A stretch of DNA of 64,000 nt from the NCBI GenBank assembly GCA_038239005.1, contig JBBSFE010000003.1, forward strand, positions 1 to 64,000, in the 5' to 3' direction. A program made the translations under genes and the position numbers. Within the stretch, counting starts at the first letter, position 1; the number at the start of each line of letters is the position of its first letter. A model generated the notes under the pieces. It did not search any database, was not told where the DNA came from, and worked only from the letters and a program-made list of their open reading frames with translations. This document shows positions 34,541 through 44,112 of this stretch, one piece after another. The DNA comes from DASXHD01 sp038239005 (GTDB lineage Bacteria; Myxococcota_A; Polyangia; Polyangiales; Polyangiaceae).

Positions 34541-36472
34541 ATGGGTGATCGCAAAACCCCTCGCGAAATTCTCCTGGAACGCGGCCAGCTCGCCAAGGAC
34601 GTGATTGCCGTGAATGCGGCAGGTCACATCGTCGACCTCCTCACCCCCATCGACACGACGACGACGTTCGAGCCCGTGCGCGCCACAGACGCGGACGGGC
34701 TTCGGGTCATCCGCCACTCGACCGCACACGTCATGGCTGACGCCGTGCAGCGCCTCTTTCCCGGAACGAAGGTCACCATCGGTCCGGCGATCGACAGCGG
34801 ATTTTATTACGACTTCGACAAAGCGGGCGGCGGCACGTTCACCGAAGACGATCTCGCGAAAATCGAAAAGACGATGATCGAGATCGTCAAACGCGACTCG
34901 CCTTTTCGGCGCGAGGTCGTGACGCGCGAGCAAGCGATCGAGCTCTTCACGAAGATGGGCGAGTCGTTCAAGGTCGAGATCATCCGCGCCATTCCGGAAG
35001 GCGAAGAGATCAGCCTCTACAAGCACGGCGCGACCGGCGAAGAGTGGGTCGACGTCTGCGAAGGCCCGCACGTTCCGCGCACCGGATTCTTACGCGCGCT
35101 CAAGCTCACGAGCGTCGCCGGCGCTTACTGGCGCGGCGACGAACGCAACCCGATGCTGCAGCGCATCTACGGCACCGCGTTCCCGAACAAGGAAGCGCTC
35201 GACGAGCATTTGAAGATGCTCGAAGAAGCCAAAGCGCGCGATCATCGCAAGCTCATCAAAGAGCTCGAGCTCGTGATGTTCAGCGAGCTCGCGCCGGCGA
35301 TGCCGTTCTTCTTGCCGAAGGGCGCTTTCGTCTACAACCGCCTCATCGACTACGTGCGCACGCTCTACGTGAAGTACGGGTACGACGAGGTCGTCACTCC
35401 CCTCGCCTTCGACCCGAAGCTCTTTCGCAAGAGCGGGCACCTCGGTCACTACAACGAGAACATGTACCGGGTCTGGACCGAGGACATGCTCGCGGAACCG
35501 GGAGTGAACGCCGCGCAGCTTCGCGAGGACTCGTTCGCGCTGAAGCCGATGAACTGTCCGAGCCACTGTTTGATTTTCGGCTCGAAGAAACGCAGCTACC
35601 GCGATCTGCCGTGGCGCGTTGCAGACTTCGCGCGCCTTCATCGGTACGAGCGCGGCGGCGTCGTTCACGGGCTCGCGCGCGTGCGTGGGTTCTCGCAAGA
35701 CGACGCACACATCTTCTGCGCCGAGCCCGATGTGCCCGTCGAGATCGAACGCTTCATCAAGATGATCTACGAGGCGTACAAGGTGTTCGATTTCAAAGAG
35801 GTCGACATCAAGCTCGCAACGCGGCCGCCGCCCGATCAACGTTTTGGCAATGAGGCCGATTGGGATGCGAGCGAAGGCGCGCTCGCCGCAGGCCTAAAAT
35901 CAGCCGATTTGCCGTTCGAAATCGCTCCGGGCGAAGGCGCATTCTACGGGCCCAAGGTCGAGTTCCACGTGAAGGACGCACTCAAGCGTTCGTGGCAGCT
36001 CGGCACCATTCAGTTCGACAAATCGCTCCCCGAGCGATTCGAGCTCGCGTTCACCGGCGAAGACGGCAAAGACCACATGCCCGTCATGCTTCACCGCGCG
36101 GTGCTCGGCTCGCTCGAGCGATTCTTCGCCGTGTATCTCGAGCACTGCGGCGGCAACTTGCCGACGTGGGTCGCGCCGCGCCAGTGCATCGTGCTCACCG
36201 TGAGCGAGAAGAGCGACGAGTTCGCCAAAGCCGTTCTCGCGCGCATGAACGAAGCCGGGCTTCGCGCCGACCTCGACGCCAGTGCCGACAAGCTCGGCGC
36301 GAAAATCCGAAACGCGCGCCTCCAGCGCTATCCGTATCTGTGTGTCGTCGGGCCGAAGGAAGCCGAGAGTGATTCGCTCGGCGTGCGTTCGCGCGATCGC
36401 GGCGAGCTCGGCGCGCTCAAGGTCGACGACGCCATCGCGATGATTTCGAAAGAGAGCGCGATGCCGCGGTGA
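34541..36472 (+). CDS. thrS: Threonyl-tRNA synthetase
   Basis: A 643-aa class II synthetase. The TGS domain is short; the editing domain has RHSTAHVMADAV (HxxxH), and the catalytic core has MNCPSHCLIF (zinc Cys), RVADFARLHRYE (motif 2), FGNEADWD and the GEGAFYGPKVEF segment. GSLERFFAVYLEHCGGNLP is motif 3, and the anticodon-binding domain follows (QCIVLTVSEKSDEFAKAV). Length is typical. The gap before the gene is 36 bp and has no leader hairpin, so no T-box-like control. Its stop overlaps the next start as GTGA. Confidence 0.95.
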   Translation: MGDRKTPREILLERGQLAKDVIAVNAAGHIVDLLTPIDTTTTFEPVRATDADGLRVIRHSTAHVMADAVQRLFPGTKVTIGPAIDSGFYYDFDKAGGGTFTEDDLAKIEKTMIEIVKRDSPFRREVVTREQAIELFTKMGESFKVEIIRAIPEGEEISLYKHGATGEEWVDVCEGPHVPRTGFLRALKLTSVAGAYWRGDERNPMLQRIYGTAFPNKEALDEHLKMLEEAKARDHRKLIKELELVMFSELAPAMPFFLPKGAFVYNRLIDYVRTLYVKYGYDEVVTPLAFDPKLFRKSGHLGHYNENMYRVWTEDMLAEPGVNAAQLREDSFALKPMNCPSHCLIFGSKKRSYRDLPWRVADFARLHRYERGGVVHGLARVRGFSQDDAHIFCAEPDVPVEIERFIKMIYEAYKVFDFKEVDIKLATRPPPDQRFGNEADWDASEGALAAGLKSADLPFEIAPGEGAFYGPKVEFHVKDALKRSWQLGTIQFDKSLPERFELAFTGEDGKDHMPVMLHRAVLGSLERFFAVYLEHCGGNLPTWVAPRQCIVLTVSEKSDEFAKAVLARMNEAGLRADLDASADKLGAKIRNARLQRYPYLCVVGPKEAESDSLGVRSRDRGELGALKVDDAIAMISKESAMPR

Positions 36473-37869
36473 GCTCCTCGGCCGATTCGCTCTTCGACTG
36501 GCTCCTCGACGGCGCCCCGGGCGCGACGCAATCGATCCACGTGGTCGAGCGACTCGGTGTGGATTTGAACGCAGCGGGCGTGCCGGTCGATCATACTGGC
36601 GTATTCGTCACGACGCTCCATCCGACGGTTTTCGGGCGACGTTTCCGCTGGCGCAAAGGCGATCCGAAGGTGACGACGTACGAGCTGACCGCAGCGATTC
36701 AAGCCTCCCCGGCGTACACCGAAAGCCCCGTGTACCAAGTGACCGCGCACCGCGCGACGATTCACCAGCGCCTCGATGGGCCTCCGCCCGCGAAAGACTA
36801 CGCGGTGTTCCACGAAATGCGCGCCGAGGGTTACACCGATTATTTTGCCGAGCCGCTTGTCTTCACGAACGACGAAACGCACGCCGTGACATTCGCGACG
36901 CGCTCCCCCGAGGGTTTCACCGCGGAGCACATCGCCATCATCAAACGCATCGGGCGCCCGCTCGCGCGACTCGCCGAGATTTTCGCGCTGCGCCGCGTCG
37001 CCAGCAACTTGCTCGACACGTACGTCGGCCGTCACTGCGGCGATCGCATCTTGTCGGGTCGCATCACCAAAGGTGACATCGAGACCCTCCGCGCCATCAT
37101 TTGGTTTTCCGATTTGCGCGGCTTCACCGCGATGTCGGCGCGGTCGACGCCACGCGAGATCGTCGACACGTTGAACGAGCTCTTCGAGTGCCAAGTCCCC
37201 GCGATCGAACGACACGGCGGCGAGGTCCTCAAGTTCATCGGCGACGGCATGCTCGCGATTTTCCCGCTCGAAAAGGACGACATCGCCAAGCGCTGCAAAG
37301 ACGCGCTCGACGCGGCCGACGAAGCCTTCACCGCTCTCGACGAACGCAACGAAAAATCCAAGACGGCGATGCAGTTCGGGCTCGCGCTCCACGTGGGCGA
37401 CGTCGCTTACGGCAACATCGGCGGCGCCTCACGGCTCGACTTCACGGCAATCGGTCCCGCAGTAAACGTCGCCGCGCGGCTCGAAGGGCTCACCGGAAAG
37501 CTCGGTCAGAGCATCGTGCTCTCGAGCGATCTCGCCGCTCACGCAGGGATGATGCTCGAAGACCTCGGCGAGTTCGATCTGAAGGGCGTCCCCGACAAGC
37601 AGGGTCTTCGCGCGCGCGCCCGTGCCTTCTCTTCGTCGCTAAAAACGCGGAACCGTAAAGCTCAGCCCCAGAGAAAAGAATCGATCGACGCGGCGAGCGG
37701 GCCCGGCACTTCGTTGGCGAGCGAGTGGCGGGCGCCGCCGAAGATGACGAGCTTCGACTTCGGGATGAGCTCCTTCAGGCGCTTGATTCCAGTTCCCATG
37801 TCGAGCCCGTTGTCTTGGTCGCCCCACAAGAGAAGCGTCGGCTGTGTGATCTTCGGCGCGACCGGATAG
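36469..37869 (+). CDS. Class III adenylate/guanylate cyclase
   Basis: A protein read from GTG 36469, overlapping the thrS stop (GTGA). An N-terminal GAF/sensor-like region (residues about 1-200) precedes the cyclase domain: WFSDLRGFTAMSA (metal Asp), RHGGEVLKFIGDGMLAIFP, GNIGGASRLDFTAIGPAVNVAARLEG. These are the class III cyclase core residues. The domain should end near residue 380 (GEFDLKGV). The frame then continues about 70 residues antisense to the hydrolase remnant to 37869. A +1 shift near the AAAAA run at 37641-37645 would instead end the protein at 37658, so the 3' end is uncertain. Confidence 0.82.
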   Translation: MSSSADSLFDWLLDGAPGATQSIHVVERLGVDLNAAGVPVDHTGVFVTTLHPTVFGRRFRWRKGDPKVTTYELTAAIQASPAYTESPVYQVTAHRATIHQRLDGPPPAKDYAVFHEMRAEGYTDYFAEPLVFTNDETHAVTFATRSPEGFTAEHIAIIKRIGRPLARLAEIFALRRVASNLLDTYVGRHCGDRILSGRITKGDIETLRAIIWFSDLRGFTAMSARSTPREIVDTLNELFECQVPAIERHGGEVLKFIGDGMLAIFPLEKDDIAKRCKDALDAADEAFTALDERNEKSKTAMQFGLALHVGDVAYGNIGGASRLDFTAIGPAVNVAARLEGLTGKLGQSIVLSSDLAAHAGMMLEDLGEFDLKGVPDKQGLRARARAFSSSLKTRNRKAQPQRKESIDAASGPGTSLASEWRAPPKMTSFDFGMSSFRRLIPVPMSSPLSWSPHKRSVGCVIFGATG

Positions 37870-38440
37870 AGCGACGTCGTGATCTGCTCGAAGCCGAGGT
37901 CGTAGTACATGCGCATGAAGCCCTCGCAGTAGACCTCGTGAAAATACGCGAACGCGGAATCGAGCGCCTGCTGGCGACCTTCCCAATCGCGCCGATACCA
38001 GAAGCGAGATTGGATACGCAGAAGCGGCCAGAAGAGGAGACGGCCCGGCAAGAGCCGCAAGAGGCGCGGCCAAATGCGATGCGGCTTCCACGCGCCAGCG
38101 TGAGGTTGCCGCCGAGGCTTCCGCCCGCGACGTTCGCGCGAGTGATCTTCAAGTGATCCAAAATGGCGAGCGCTGCGTCTTCGCAATAGGCGAGCGTGTA
38201 TCGGCGATCGGGTTTGTCGGTGTAACCGTTGCCCGGTAAATCGAGCACGATGACGCGGTTCTTCACCGCAAGCGGCGTGATGAGCGCTTCGTATTCTTCG
38301 ATGCGCGACGCGAGACCATGCAAGAGGAGAAGCGGCGGCTTTCCCGTGCCCGCACCGACGTCGATGTACCGCACCGAGAGACCGTCGAGCACTGTGACTT
38401 GATGCTGCTCATGCTGGGTCTTCGATACGGCAACGCTCAT
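37662..38440 (-). pseudogene. Alpha/beta hydrolase gene with out-of-frame deletion
   Basis: The N-terminal half in one frame has the hydrolase start MSVAVSKTQHEQHQ, LLLLHGLASRIEEYEAL, VIVLDLPGNGYTDKPDRRY and the nucleophile elbow GGSLGGNL. At about 38105 the frame breaks. The C-terminal half resumes in another frame at AGAWKPHRIWPRLLRLLPGR and ends with LLWGDQDNGLDMG (acid) and GGARHSLANEVPGPL (His). The lid segment of about 20 residues normally found between them is missing, so the cause is a deletion out of frame rather than a single base. The start ATG 38440 overlaps the stop of the C45 gene (ATGA). Confidence 0.75.
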
Positions 38441-40179
38441 GGAGAGATGACGTCGCCGAAGCTCCACTCGACGGCGGGGCTTCGGGCTTTGTAGGGTTTG
38501 CGCTCGTTCTTCTCGGCGGCGCGTTTCACGTTCGGATCGCCGCTGCGCGCCGAGCGATACGAGTCGATGGCTTCGCTGCGACGCCCGATGAGATCGAGCG
38601 CGCGACCACGCCAAAGCTGGAACGTCGCGCGACGCTCGGCTTCGTGGTGATCGAGCGCAATGGCGGCATCGAACGATGCGAGCGCTGCGTGCGGATCGCT
38701 TCCGGCGAGCTCGAGCAAACCCGAGACGAACGCATACACCGCTTGTTTCGGCTGGAGCTCACGCGCGCGCTTCACGTGGCCGTGCGCTGTCGGAATGTCA
38801 GCGGAGTTGAAGTGGGCTTCGAACGCATCGCGATACGCATCGAACGCGTCGCGTGCACCGTCCGAAATGTGGGTGCCGCCGACGACGCGCGGCAAATCCG
38901 TGCGTGCGCGGCGCTTCGGGAGATCGAACGCGAGATAAGGCCGATTGCTGACGGGCGGGCGCCCCGTCGCGACGTAGACGAGGCCGCGCTCTGCGTCGAA
39001 CACGACGGACGCAACGGTGCTGAGCGCCGAGATGGCCGAGAAGCGACACTCATCGCCGACGTCACCGAGGATGCTCGCGATCACATCCGCGTCGATCTTC
39101 CCGTATGCGTCGTGCAATCGCGCGTTCGCCTGGCGGAAGCGCGCCATGTTGTTGCGCCAGTACGACGGATAGAAATCGACCTCGGTCTGATGGAGATCTT
39201 TGTGGAGGTAGACGTTCGAATATCCGAAGACGGATTTGTCTTTCGCGAGCGTGTCCGGCTCGATGACGGCGCGGCGATCACACGTGACCTCGTACGCGAT
39301 CGCGCGCTTTTCGTGGGCCGAGGTGATCACGTACGTCCACGCGCCGTTCGGGCGATGGCCGTCGAGAATGCGGCGCGCGTCGTCGATCGATTTTGCGTAG
39401 CGCATCACTTCGTCGCCCACGACGCCCACGGGCACGCCGTCGAGATCGAAATCAGTGCACGCGATGTGCTGGTGAACGACGAGCGAGAGACCTGACTCGT
39501 TCATCGCCGTGATGCCGCCGAGGAGAACGCCGGCGGCAGCGATCGAGACGTAGGCCTGACCATCGCTGGGCTCGTGAAAGACGACGGCTTGCTCGCGATC
39601 CCAAACGCCAACGCCTTGGTAGTCGAAGTTGCGGCCGTGAAGGAGCCGGCCGTGCGTGGTTGCGTCGCCCCACGCGATTGCGCTCGTACAGCCGAGGACG
39701 GGAACGCCGTGGCGCTGCCCCATCGGTGCGCGGAACACCTTCTTGTAGACCGAGCCAACCCACAAATACGTCTCCGGCATCGTCACGGCACGACGCAGCT
39801 CTTTGCGCGACATGCGTGCGCCATCGGCGAGCCCGTCCATCGCCTCGCGAATGCGCGCGGGAAAGCGGCGCGCGATGCGGCGACCAACCGTCATCGAGAG
39901 TGCGCTGCCAAGAAGGTGCGATGCTGGCCCACCCAAGCGACCGATGAGCCCAGCCGAAAGGAGCTTCTCGACGTAGCGCGCGAAGTACGGGAGCGGCCCG
40001 TTGGGAATCGCATCGCGCAGCATTTCGCCGTGCTGGAAGCCCATCTCGTAGTCGTTGCCACGCAGCCGCAGCACGTGGATGCCCTCGACGCGCTCGTAGG
40101 CGGGCGTGGCCGTCGATTCGGTTTTCGGTTCGGGGTGGGAAACGGCGGCGGACACGCTCATGACTTGTACGTGGAACAT
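38437..40179 (-). CDS. C45-type acyltransferase/peptidase with TPR tail
   Basis: A 580-aa protein of the acyl-CoA:6-aminopenicillanate acyltransferase family (Ntn hydrolase). The catalytic Cys follows autoprocessing at GVPVLGCTSAIAWG; GRLLHGRNFDYQGVG and VFHEPSDGQAYVSIAAAG are conserved. The C-terminal 130 residues (about 450-580) form TPR-like repeats (AHGHVKRARELQPKQAVYAF, AALASFDAAIALDHHEAE), an unusual addition. There is no signal peptide. ATG 40179 is used; ATG 40161 is an alternative. It lies upstream of the hydrolase remnant (ATGA overlap) and downstream of the aldolase-like gene. Confidence 0.75.
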   Translation of the reverse strand: MFHVQVMSVSAAVSHPEPKTESTATPAYERVEGIHVLRLRGNDYEMGFQHGEMLRDAIPNGPLPYFARYVEKLLSAGLIGRLGGPASHLLGSALSMTVGRRIARRFPARIREAMDGLADGARMSRKELRRAVTMPETYLWVGSVYKKVFRAPMGQRHGVPVLGCTSAIAWGDATTHGRLLHGRNFDYQGVGVWDREQAVVFHEPSDGQAYVSIAAAGVLLGGITAMNESGLSLVVHQHIACTDFDLDGVPVGVVGDEVMRYAKSIDDARRILDGHRPNGAWTYVITSAHEKRAIAYEVTCDRRAVIEPDTLAKDKSVFGYSNVYLHKDLHQTEVDFYPSYWRNNMARFRQANARLHDAYGKIDADVIASILGDVGDECRFSAISALSTVASVVFDAERGLVYVATGRPPVSNRPYLAFDLPKRRARTDLPRVVGGTHISDGARDAFDAYRDAFEAHFNSADIPTAHGHVKRARELQPKQAVYAFVSGLLELAGSDPHAALASFDAAIALDHHEAERRATFQLWRGRALDLIGRRSEAIDSYRSARSGDPNVKRAAEKNERKPYKARSPAVEWSFGDVISP

Positions 40180-40214
40180 AGCGATGTAGATTCATCGCGC
40201 CATGAGCAGATTGC

Positions 40215-41411
40215 CTACATGAAGCACGCGCCGGATCCGCGATACGTGGGGACGCGATCGTGGATGCGTGCATTCTGCAAGAGAACGACGGACGCAAATC
40301 GCTCCATCAGCTCGCCGGCCTTGGCGTGCCGGAAAAACACCGGATCGCCGAGAGAGATGGGCGAAGCGCGCGAGACGTCGAGCGGCGTCTGAACTTCGCC
40401 GGCCATTTCCATCGGCAAAAGACGGAGCCCGCGCGGCAGCCAAGGGAGCGGTGCTTTGTCGGCGCCGACCGAACCAGACGCGACATAGCCGCCGCCGCCG
40501 CACGTCACGATTTCGTCAGACGGCCTGCGTACGACCTCGAGCGCGAAAAACGCCGCGGGCTCGAGCTCGCGCATGTAGTCGCTCGTGTAGTAATCGAAGA
40601 GGTGCGGTTTGAAGAGCCCGCTGCCAACGGCGACCTCGGTGACGCCCGTATCGGGTGTGGTCGAGTCGAGCGAACCCGTGCCGCCGCCGTTCACGACGGG
40701 CAGCTCGAACCCATCGCGTCGCAGCGCTTCGACGATCTCGACGCGGCGCGAGCGAACGTCGCGCGCGCTCGCCTTGCGAATCCACTTTTTGAATTGGTTT
40801 TGGCTCGGCTGAAATGGACTGGCGTCGCCCATGCCCGCGACTTGCGCTTCGTACGCGAGAAGCCCGTGCACCTCGACCTTGTCGCGGATGGCGCGCGCGA
40901 ATGCGAGCGTCTGATCGGCCGTTCGGAGTGGCGACCGGCGCACCCCGAGATGCACGCGACCGCCCATTTTTTCGAGCGCCATGTCGAGGCAGATGACGGC
41001 CCGAAGCTTCGTGGAGGCGCCGGCACGTGCCATGGCGTCGGCCGCTTCGAGCGAATCAATGGCGAGCGAGACGTTACGACCCTCCTTGGTCAGGCGGGCC
41101 AACGTGGCGAGCTTTTCCGGCTGAAGGGTCGGATATGCAACCAAAATGTCATCAAAGCCCTCGGTGGCGAGCATGGCGGCTTCGTCCACATCGAAGGCCA
41201 TCAGGCCGGAAACCCCATCATTTTCGAGGGCCCGGCGAATGAGGGACACGATCCGGACCGACTTGGTCGCCAGCCGTAGCGGAGTGCCTCGCGGCTTCAA
41301 GATCGCAAGGGTCCTTGCGATATTCCGGTCGAAGGCGTCGAGGTCGACCACGGCGATCGGCAGTTTCTGGCCCTCGATGGCCTTTCGGAGCTCGTCGTAT
41401 TTAAGCGTCAC
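40215..41411 (-). CDS. D-threonine aldolase / alanine racemase-fold PLP enzyme
   Basis: A 398-aa PLP enzyme from GTG 41411 (VTLKYDELRKAIEGQKLPIA). The first domain is an alanine-racemase-type TIM barrel: VVDLDAFDRNI, RLATKSVR (likely PLP Lys), IAVDSLEAA-like LAIDSLEAADAMA, ICLDMALEKMGGRVHLG, GLLAYEAQVAG and VNGGGTGSLDST. The C-terminal beta domain has EVAVGSGLFKPHLFD and a GGGGYVASGSVG run. This matches the metal-assisted D-threonine aldolase / amino acid deaminase group, probably acting on D-hydroxy-amino acids. TACGCT ends 6 nt before the GTG. Confidence 0.8.
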   Translation of the reverse strand: MTLKYDELRKAIEGQKLPIAVVDLDAFDRNIARTLAILKPRGTPLRLATKSVRIVSLIRRALENDGVSGLMAFDVDEAAMLATEGFDDILVAYPTLQPEKLATLARLTKEGRNVSLAIDSLEAADAMARAGASTKLRAVICLDMALEKMGGRVHLGVRRSPLRTADQTLAFARAIRDKVEVHGLLAYEAQVAGMGDASPFQPSQNQFKKWIRKASARDVRSRRVEIVEALRRDGFELPVVNGGGTGSLDSTTPDTGVTEVAVGSGLFKPHLFDYYTSDYMRELEPAAFFALEVVRRPSDEIVTCGGGGYVASGSVGADKAPLPWLPRGLRLLPMEMAGEVQTPLDVSRASPISLGDPVFFRHAKAGELMERFASVVLLQNARIHDRVPTYRGSGACFM

Positions 41412-41417
41412 AAACCC

Positions 41418-41423
41418 AGCGTA
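41418..41423 (-). promoter_or_regulatory. TACGCT -10-like element before the aldolase-like gene
   Basis: On the minus strand TACGCT ends 6 nt before the GTG at 41411. The same hexamer, at the same distance from a GTG, precedes the kinase at 48962. No -35 is convincing here. Confidence 0.3.
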
Positions 41424-41512
41424 ACGGGGATTGCGCGGCGGAGGTGAACGTCGCATACTGCGCGCCGTTCAAGTTGGCACTCAGCCAGCTCGGAAAAATC
41501 GAGAATACACAA

Positions 41513-41860
<348 letters not shown>

Positions 41861-41924
41861 GTCGCGCAAGCGGGCCTTCCCGCTCTCCGCGAGCCTCAGC
41901 TACACAAAACAAAGCGTCAACCAA

Positions 41925-41971
41925 CCCCGCGCTCCTGAAAAGGACCGCGGGGTTTGTTCGTGGCTTTTTTT
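41925..41971 (+). terminator. Rho-independent terminator after the RRM gene
   Basis: CCCCGCG (41925-41931) pairs with CGCGGGG (41946-41952), with three more pairs inside after one mismatch, leaving a small A-rich loop. TTTG follows directly, and a run of seven T at 41965-41971 lies 12 nt further on. It is 65 bp downstream of the RRM stop codon and is the best intrinsic terminator in the window. Confidence 0.75.
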
Positions 41972-41988
41972 ACGGGGGCGTTGGGCAT

Positions 41989-42012
41989 CTCGCGTTCGGA
42001 TCCGAACGGGAG
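41989..42012. repeat. 24-bp palindromic repeat, copy 1
   Basis: This site is identical at 23 of 24 positions to a perfect palindrome at 44460-44483; its core is CGTTCGGATCCGAACG. It lies between the RRM terminator and the end of the NlpC/P60 gene. The single difference (G for C at position 4) breaks one pair of the dyad. See the linked finding. Confidence 0.6.
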
Positions 42013-42023
42013 CCCTCGACGAG

Positions 42024-42881
42024 CTAGAAACTCGCCCGGCGAATGCCGTGGTACGACGACGTGAAGGTGCGTGTATCATGCACGCATCCGTACGAGCAGC
42101 CTTTGCATTCGTACACCGTTGAGGAGCCCCAGCCATCGCCGCTTTCCCAGAGGACGATGTGGCCCGAGCCGCCCGAGTTGTAGACCATGGCGTCGCCCGT
42201 TTTGAGGGAGCTTCGCGAGACCGTGGACCACTTGCCAGCAACGTCGTTCACGAACGTCGACGTGCTGTATGGGTGCGAGTTCACGTTCAGCGCGACGGTG
42301 CCATATTGCCAGGCTTTCGCGACCATGCCGGAGCAATCCGCGCCGTACGTGCCCGAGTGCGTGCATGATGGGCAGCTGCCCGAGCACGAGCCTGCGGTGC
42401 TGCTCGTCGGTCCGCTCGCAAGCCACGCGCCGCCGCCCCAGTAATACGAGAAGCCAACCGCGGCTTGCGCGCGCGCGATGGCGTTGTCCGGCGATGGCGG
42501 GCCGTTCGGATCCGTCGAGATGACCGGTGCGCCCTTCAAGTACGAGGCCGAGCTCCAACCGGAGTTGCCGCTCCACGAGATGTTGAGGAATCCGTTTTGC
42601 GCCGTCGCGCTGACGAGCTTCACGCTCGTGCCTGCGGGGATGACGACGATGACCGCGTATGTCGTGCCGGCGCCTTTGCGCAGGTTCAGGTTCGCGGTCG
42701 TCGTGAGCGTTTGTCCGGCCGTGAGGCTCTCGCTCGTATTGCCTGCGGATGAATCGTCGGAGCCGACGAGCGGGCCGTCGGCTTCGTCACCGTCGCCGGA
42801 CGACGTGCCGACTCCATTCGCCGAGCACCCGAGCGCGAAGACCGCAATCGCCGTGACGATCGAGAACCAGAGAGAGCGCAT
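42024..42881 (-). CDS. NlpC/P60-type lipoprotein with SH3 domain
   Basis: A 285-aa lipoprotein: MRSLWFSIVTAIAVFALGC, lipobox Cys 19, acidic linker to about residue 50, then a bacterial SH3 domain (about 58-120: ANLNLRKGAGTTYAVIVVIPAG, GWSSASYLKG). A C-terminal cysteine protease domain follows: YGADCSGMVAKAWQYG (catalytic Cys), GSGHIVLWESG (catalytic His). This fits peptidoglycan endopeptidases of the NlpC/P60 type. It probably cleaves cell-wall stem peptides, either its own or those of neighbouring cells. A 175-bp divergent region upstream holds a 10-bp inverted repeat. Confidence 0.85.
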   Translation of the reverse strand: MRSLWFSIVTAIAVFALGCSANGVGTSSGDGDEADGPLVGSDDSSAGNTSESLTAGQTLTTTANLNLRKGAGTTYAVIVVIPAGTSVKLVSATAQNGFLNISWSGNSGWSSASYLKGAPVISTDPNGPPSPDNAIARAQAAVGFSYYWGGGAWLASGPTSSTAGSCSGSCPSCTHSGTYGADCSGMVAKAWQYGTVALNVNSHPYSTSTFVNDVAGKWSTVSRSSLKTGDAMVYNSGGSGHIVLWESGDGWGSSTVYECKGCSYGCVHDTRTFTSSYHGIRRASF

Positions 42882-42891
42882 ACTATGTGCA

Positions 42892-43005
42892 GAGCAAAGT
42901 GCGCGCCGTTCATCGCCACCCGTGTTTCGCGCAACAGGGCCGGATCTTTGAGAGCGCCACGATAATTTTTTCCTTCATGCGATCACACATGCACACACTT
43001 TGCTC
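42892..43005. promoter_or_regulatory. 10-bp inverted repeat in the divergent region
   Basis: GAGCAAAGTG (42892-42901) recurs as its reverse complement CACTTTGCTC (42996-43005), 94 bp away, in the gap between the NlpC/P60 gene and the beta-propeller-like gene. Two half-sites in opposite orientation, each near one of the two genes, could be copies of an operator. Weak evidence on its own. Confidence 0.25.
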
Positions 43006-43056
43006 GCGACCGGCCGCGAGGCGCTCGCAACGGCGGATCCGCGAGGCTTCGCGAGG

Positions 43057-44112
43057 ATGAAACCGGCGCGCACGAAACCCGAGAAAGTGAAGCGCGGCAC
43101 CATCGCACTCGGCATCGGGATCGTCGTCGGCGGCCTTGTGGCTTACATCGTCGGCACGCGCGAGCCGGTACGTGCGTCGGCCGCGGCGTCAGGGTCTGCG
43201 AGCGCCTCGGCGCAAATCGAAATGTCGATGAGCGCGCCGGCCGTCTCGAGCGTGGCTCCGCGCGTGGCAGCACCGGCGACGATCGCGTCTGCGCGTTGGG
43301 GCTCGCGTCGCGGCGAGCTCGGGCGCAGTCGCCCGACCGAGGGAAACCCCGAGGGCCCGATGAGCTTCGCCGTTTCGGGTCACGCGCTCTACGTGATCGA
43401 TCAAGTGAACGGCCGCATGATTCGCTACGACGCGCACGGCAAGATCATCGCGAGCTCCACGATTCGCGAGACCGTTCAAGACGTCGCAATCGCAAAAGAC
43501 GGAACGGTCGCGCTACTCGATCGTCTCGGCGAAAAAAACGTCACGCTCACCGACGCGAACGGCCGGCGCATCGGCACCCTTCCGCTCGGCACGAACGAGC
43601 CCGGGCTTCTCACGGGCGTCTTCGTCGATGGCAACACGGTTTATGTCGAGCAAGGTCACGGCGGGCTCGAAGGCGTCGGCACGACCGACGGGCAACCGCT
43701 CACTTCACCGATGACGCTCGGCGGGCGCCCGACGAAAAACGGCGCGCTGCTCATCAACGCTACGCTCGCCGCGCCCGAGGGCAAGCTGATGATCAACGCG
43801 ATCGATCGCGCGACCGCCGCGCTGCGATTCGCGCGCGTGATCCAGATGACGAAGCCATCGCTCGCGATCGTCCTTCTCGACTCGGACGATCGCGGCGTCG
43901 TCTACGCGGGTGTCGCGGCAGGCTCGCCCGAGTCCGCGACCGTCGTGTGTCTCGATCCGATCGACGGTCACGTCCTCGGGCGCGTAGAGGTCCCGCTGAG
44001 TAGCGAGGCTGACGAATCGTTTCGCGATCTCGCAGTCGACGGCGACGGCACCATCGTCTACGCGCTCCGCACCCCGGACGGCGTCGGTTACGGAACCGCG
44101 ACGTGCCCTTGA
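43057..44112 (+). CDS. Membrane-anchored beta-propeller-like protein
   Basis: A 351-aa protein. A basic N terminus (MKPARTKPEKVKRG) leads to one TM (TIALGIGIVVGGLVAYIVG), then an Ala/Ser linker. The rest is repeated beta sequence with the rhythm of NHL or six-bladed propellers (HALYVIDQVNGRMIRYDAHGKI, VAIAKDGTVALLDRLG, ..DGTIVYALRTPDG). The topology places the propeller outside the cytoplasm. No catalytic residues recognised. ATG 43057 has GAGG just 3 nt before it; an ATG at 43000 is a less likely start. Its 3' end overlaps the DUF4870 gene by 25 bp. Confidence 0.7.
   Translation: MKPARTKPEKVKRGTIALGIGIVVGGLVAYIVGTREPVRASAAASGSASASAQIEMSMSAPAVSSVAPRVAAPATIASARWGSRRGELGRSRPTEGNPEGPMSFAVSGHALYVIDQVNGRMIRYDAHGKIIASSTIRETVQDVAIAKDGTVALLDRLGEKNVTLTDANGRRIGTLPLGTNEPGLLTGVFVDGNTVYVEQGHGGLEGVGTTDGQPLTSPMTLGGRPTKNGALLINATLAAPEGKLMINAIDRATAALRFARVIQMTKPSLAIVLLDSDDRGVVYAGVAAGSPESATVVCLDPIDGHVLGRVEVPLSSEADESFRDLAVDGDGTIVYALRTPDGVGYGTATCP

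Noticed and set aside
41475..41495. Sigma54-like TGGCAC site upstream of the RRM gene
   Set aside because: TGGCAC is followed by CAGC rather than TTGC at the -12 position; only GG-N10-GC fits, which is too weak.
41861..41924. Gene in the gap after the RRM gene
   Set aside because: No open frame with homology or ribosome-binding site; the stretch is best explained as 3' leader to the terminator.
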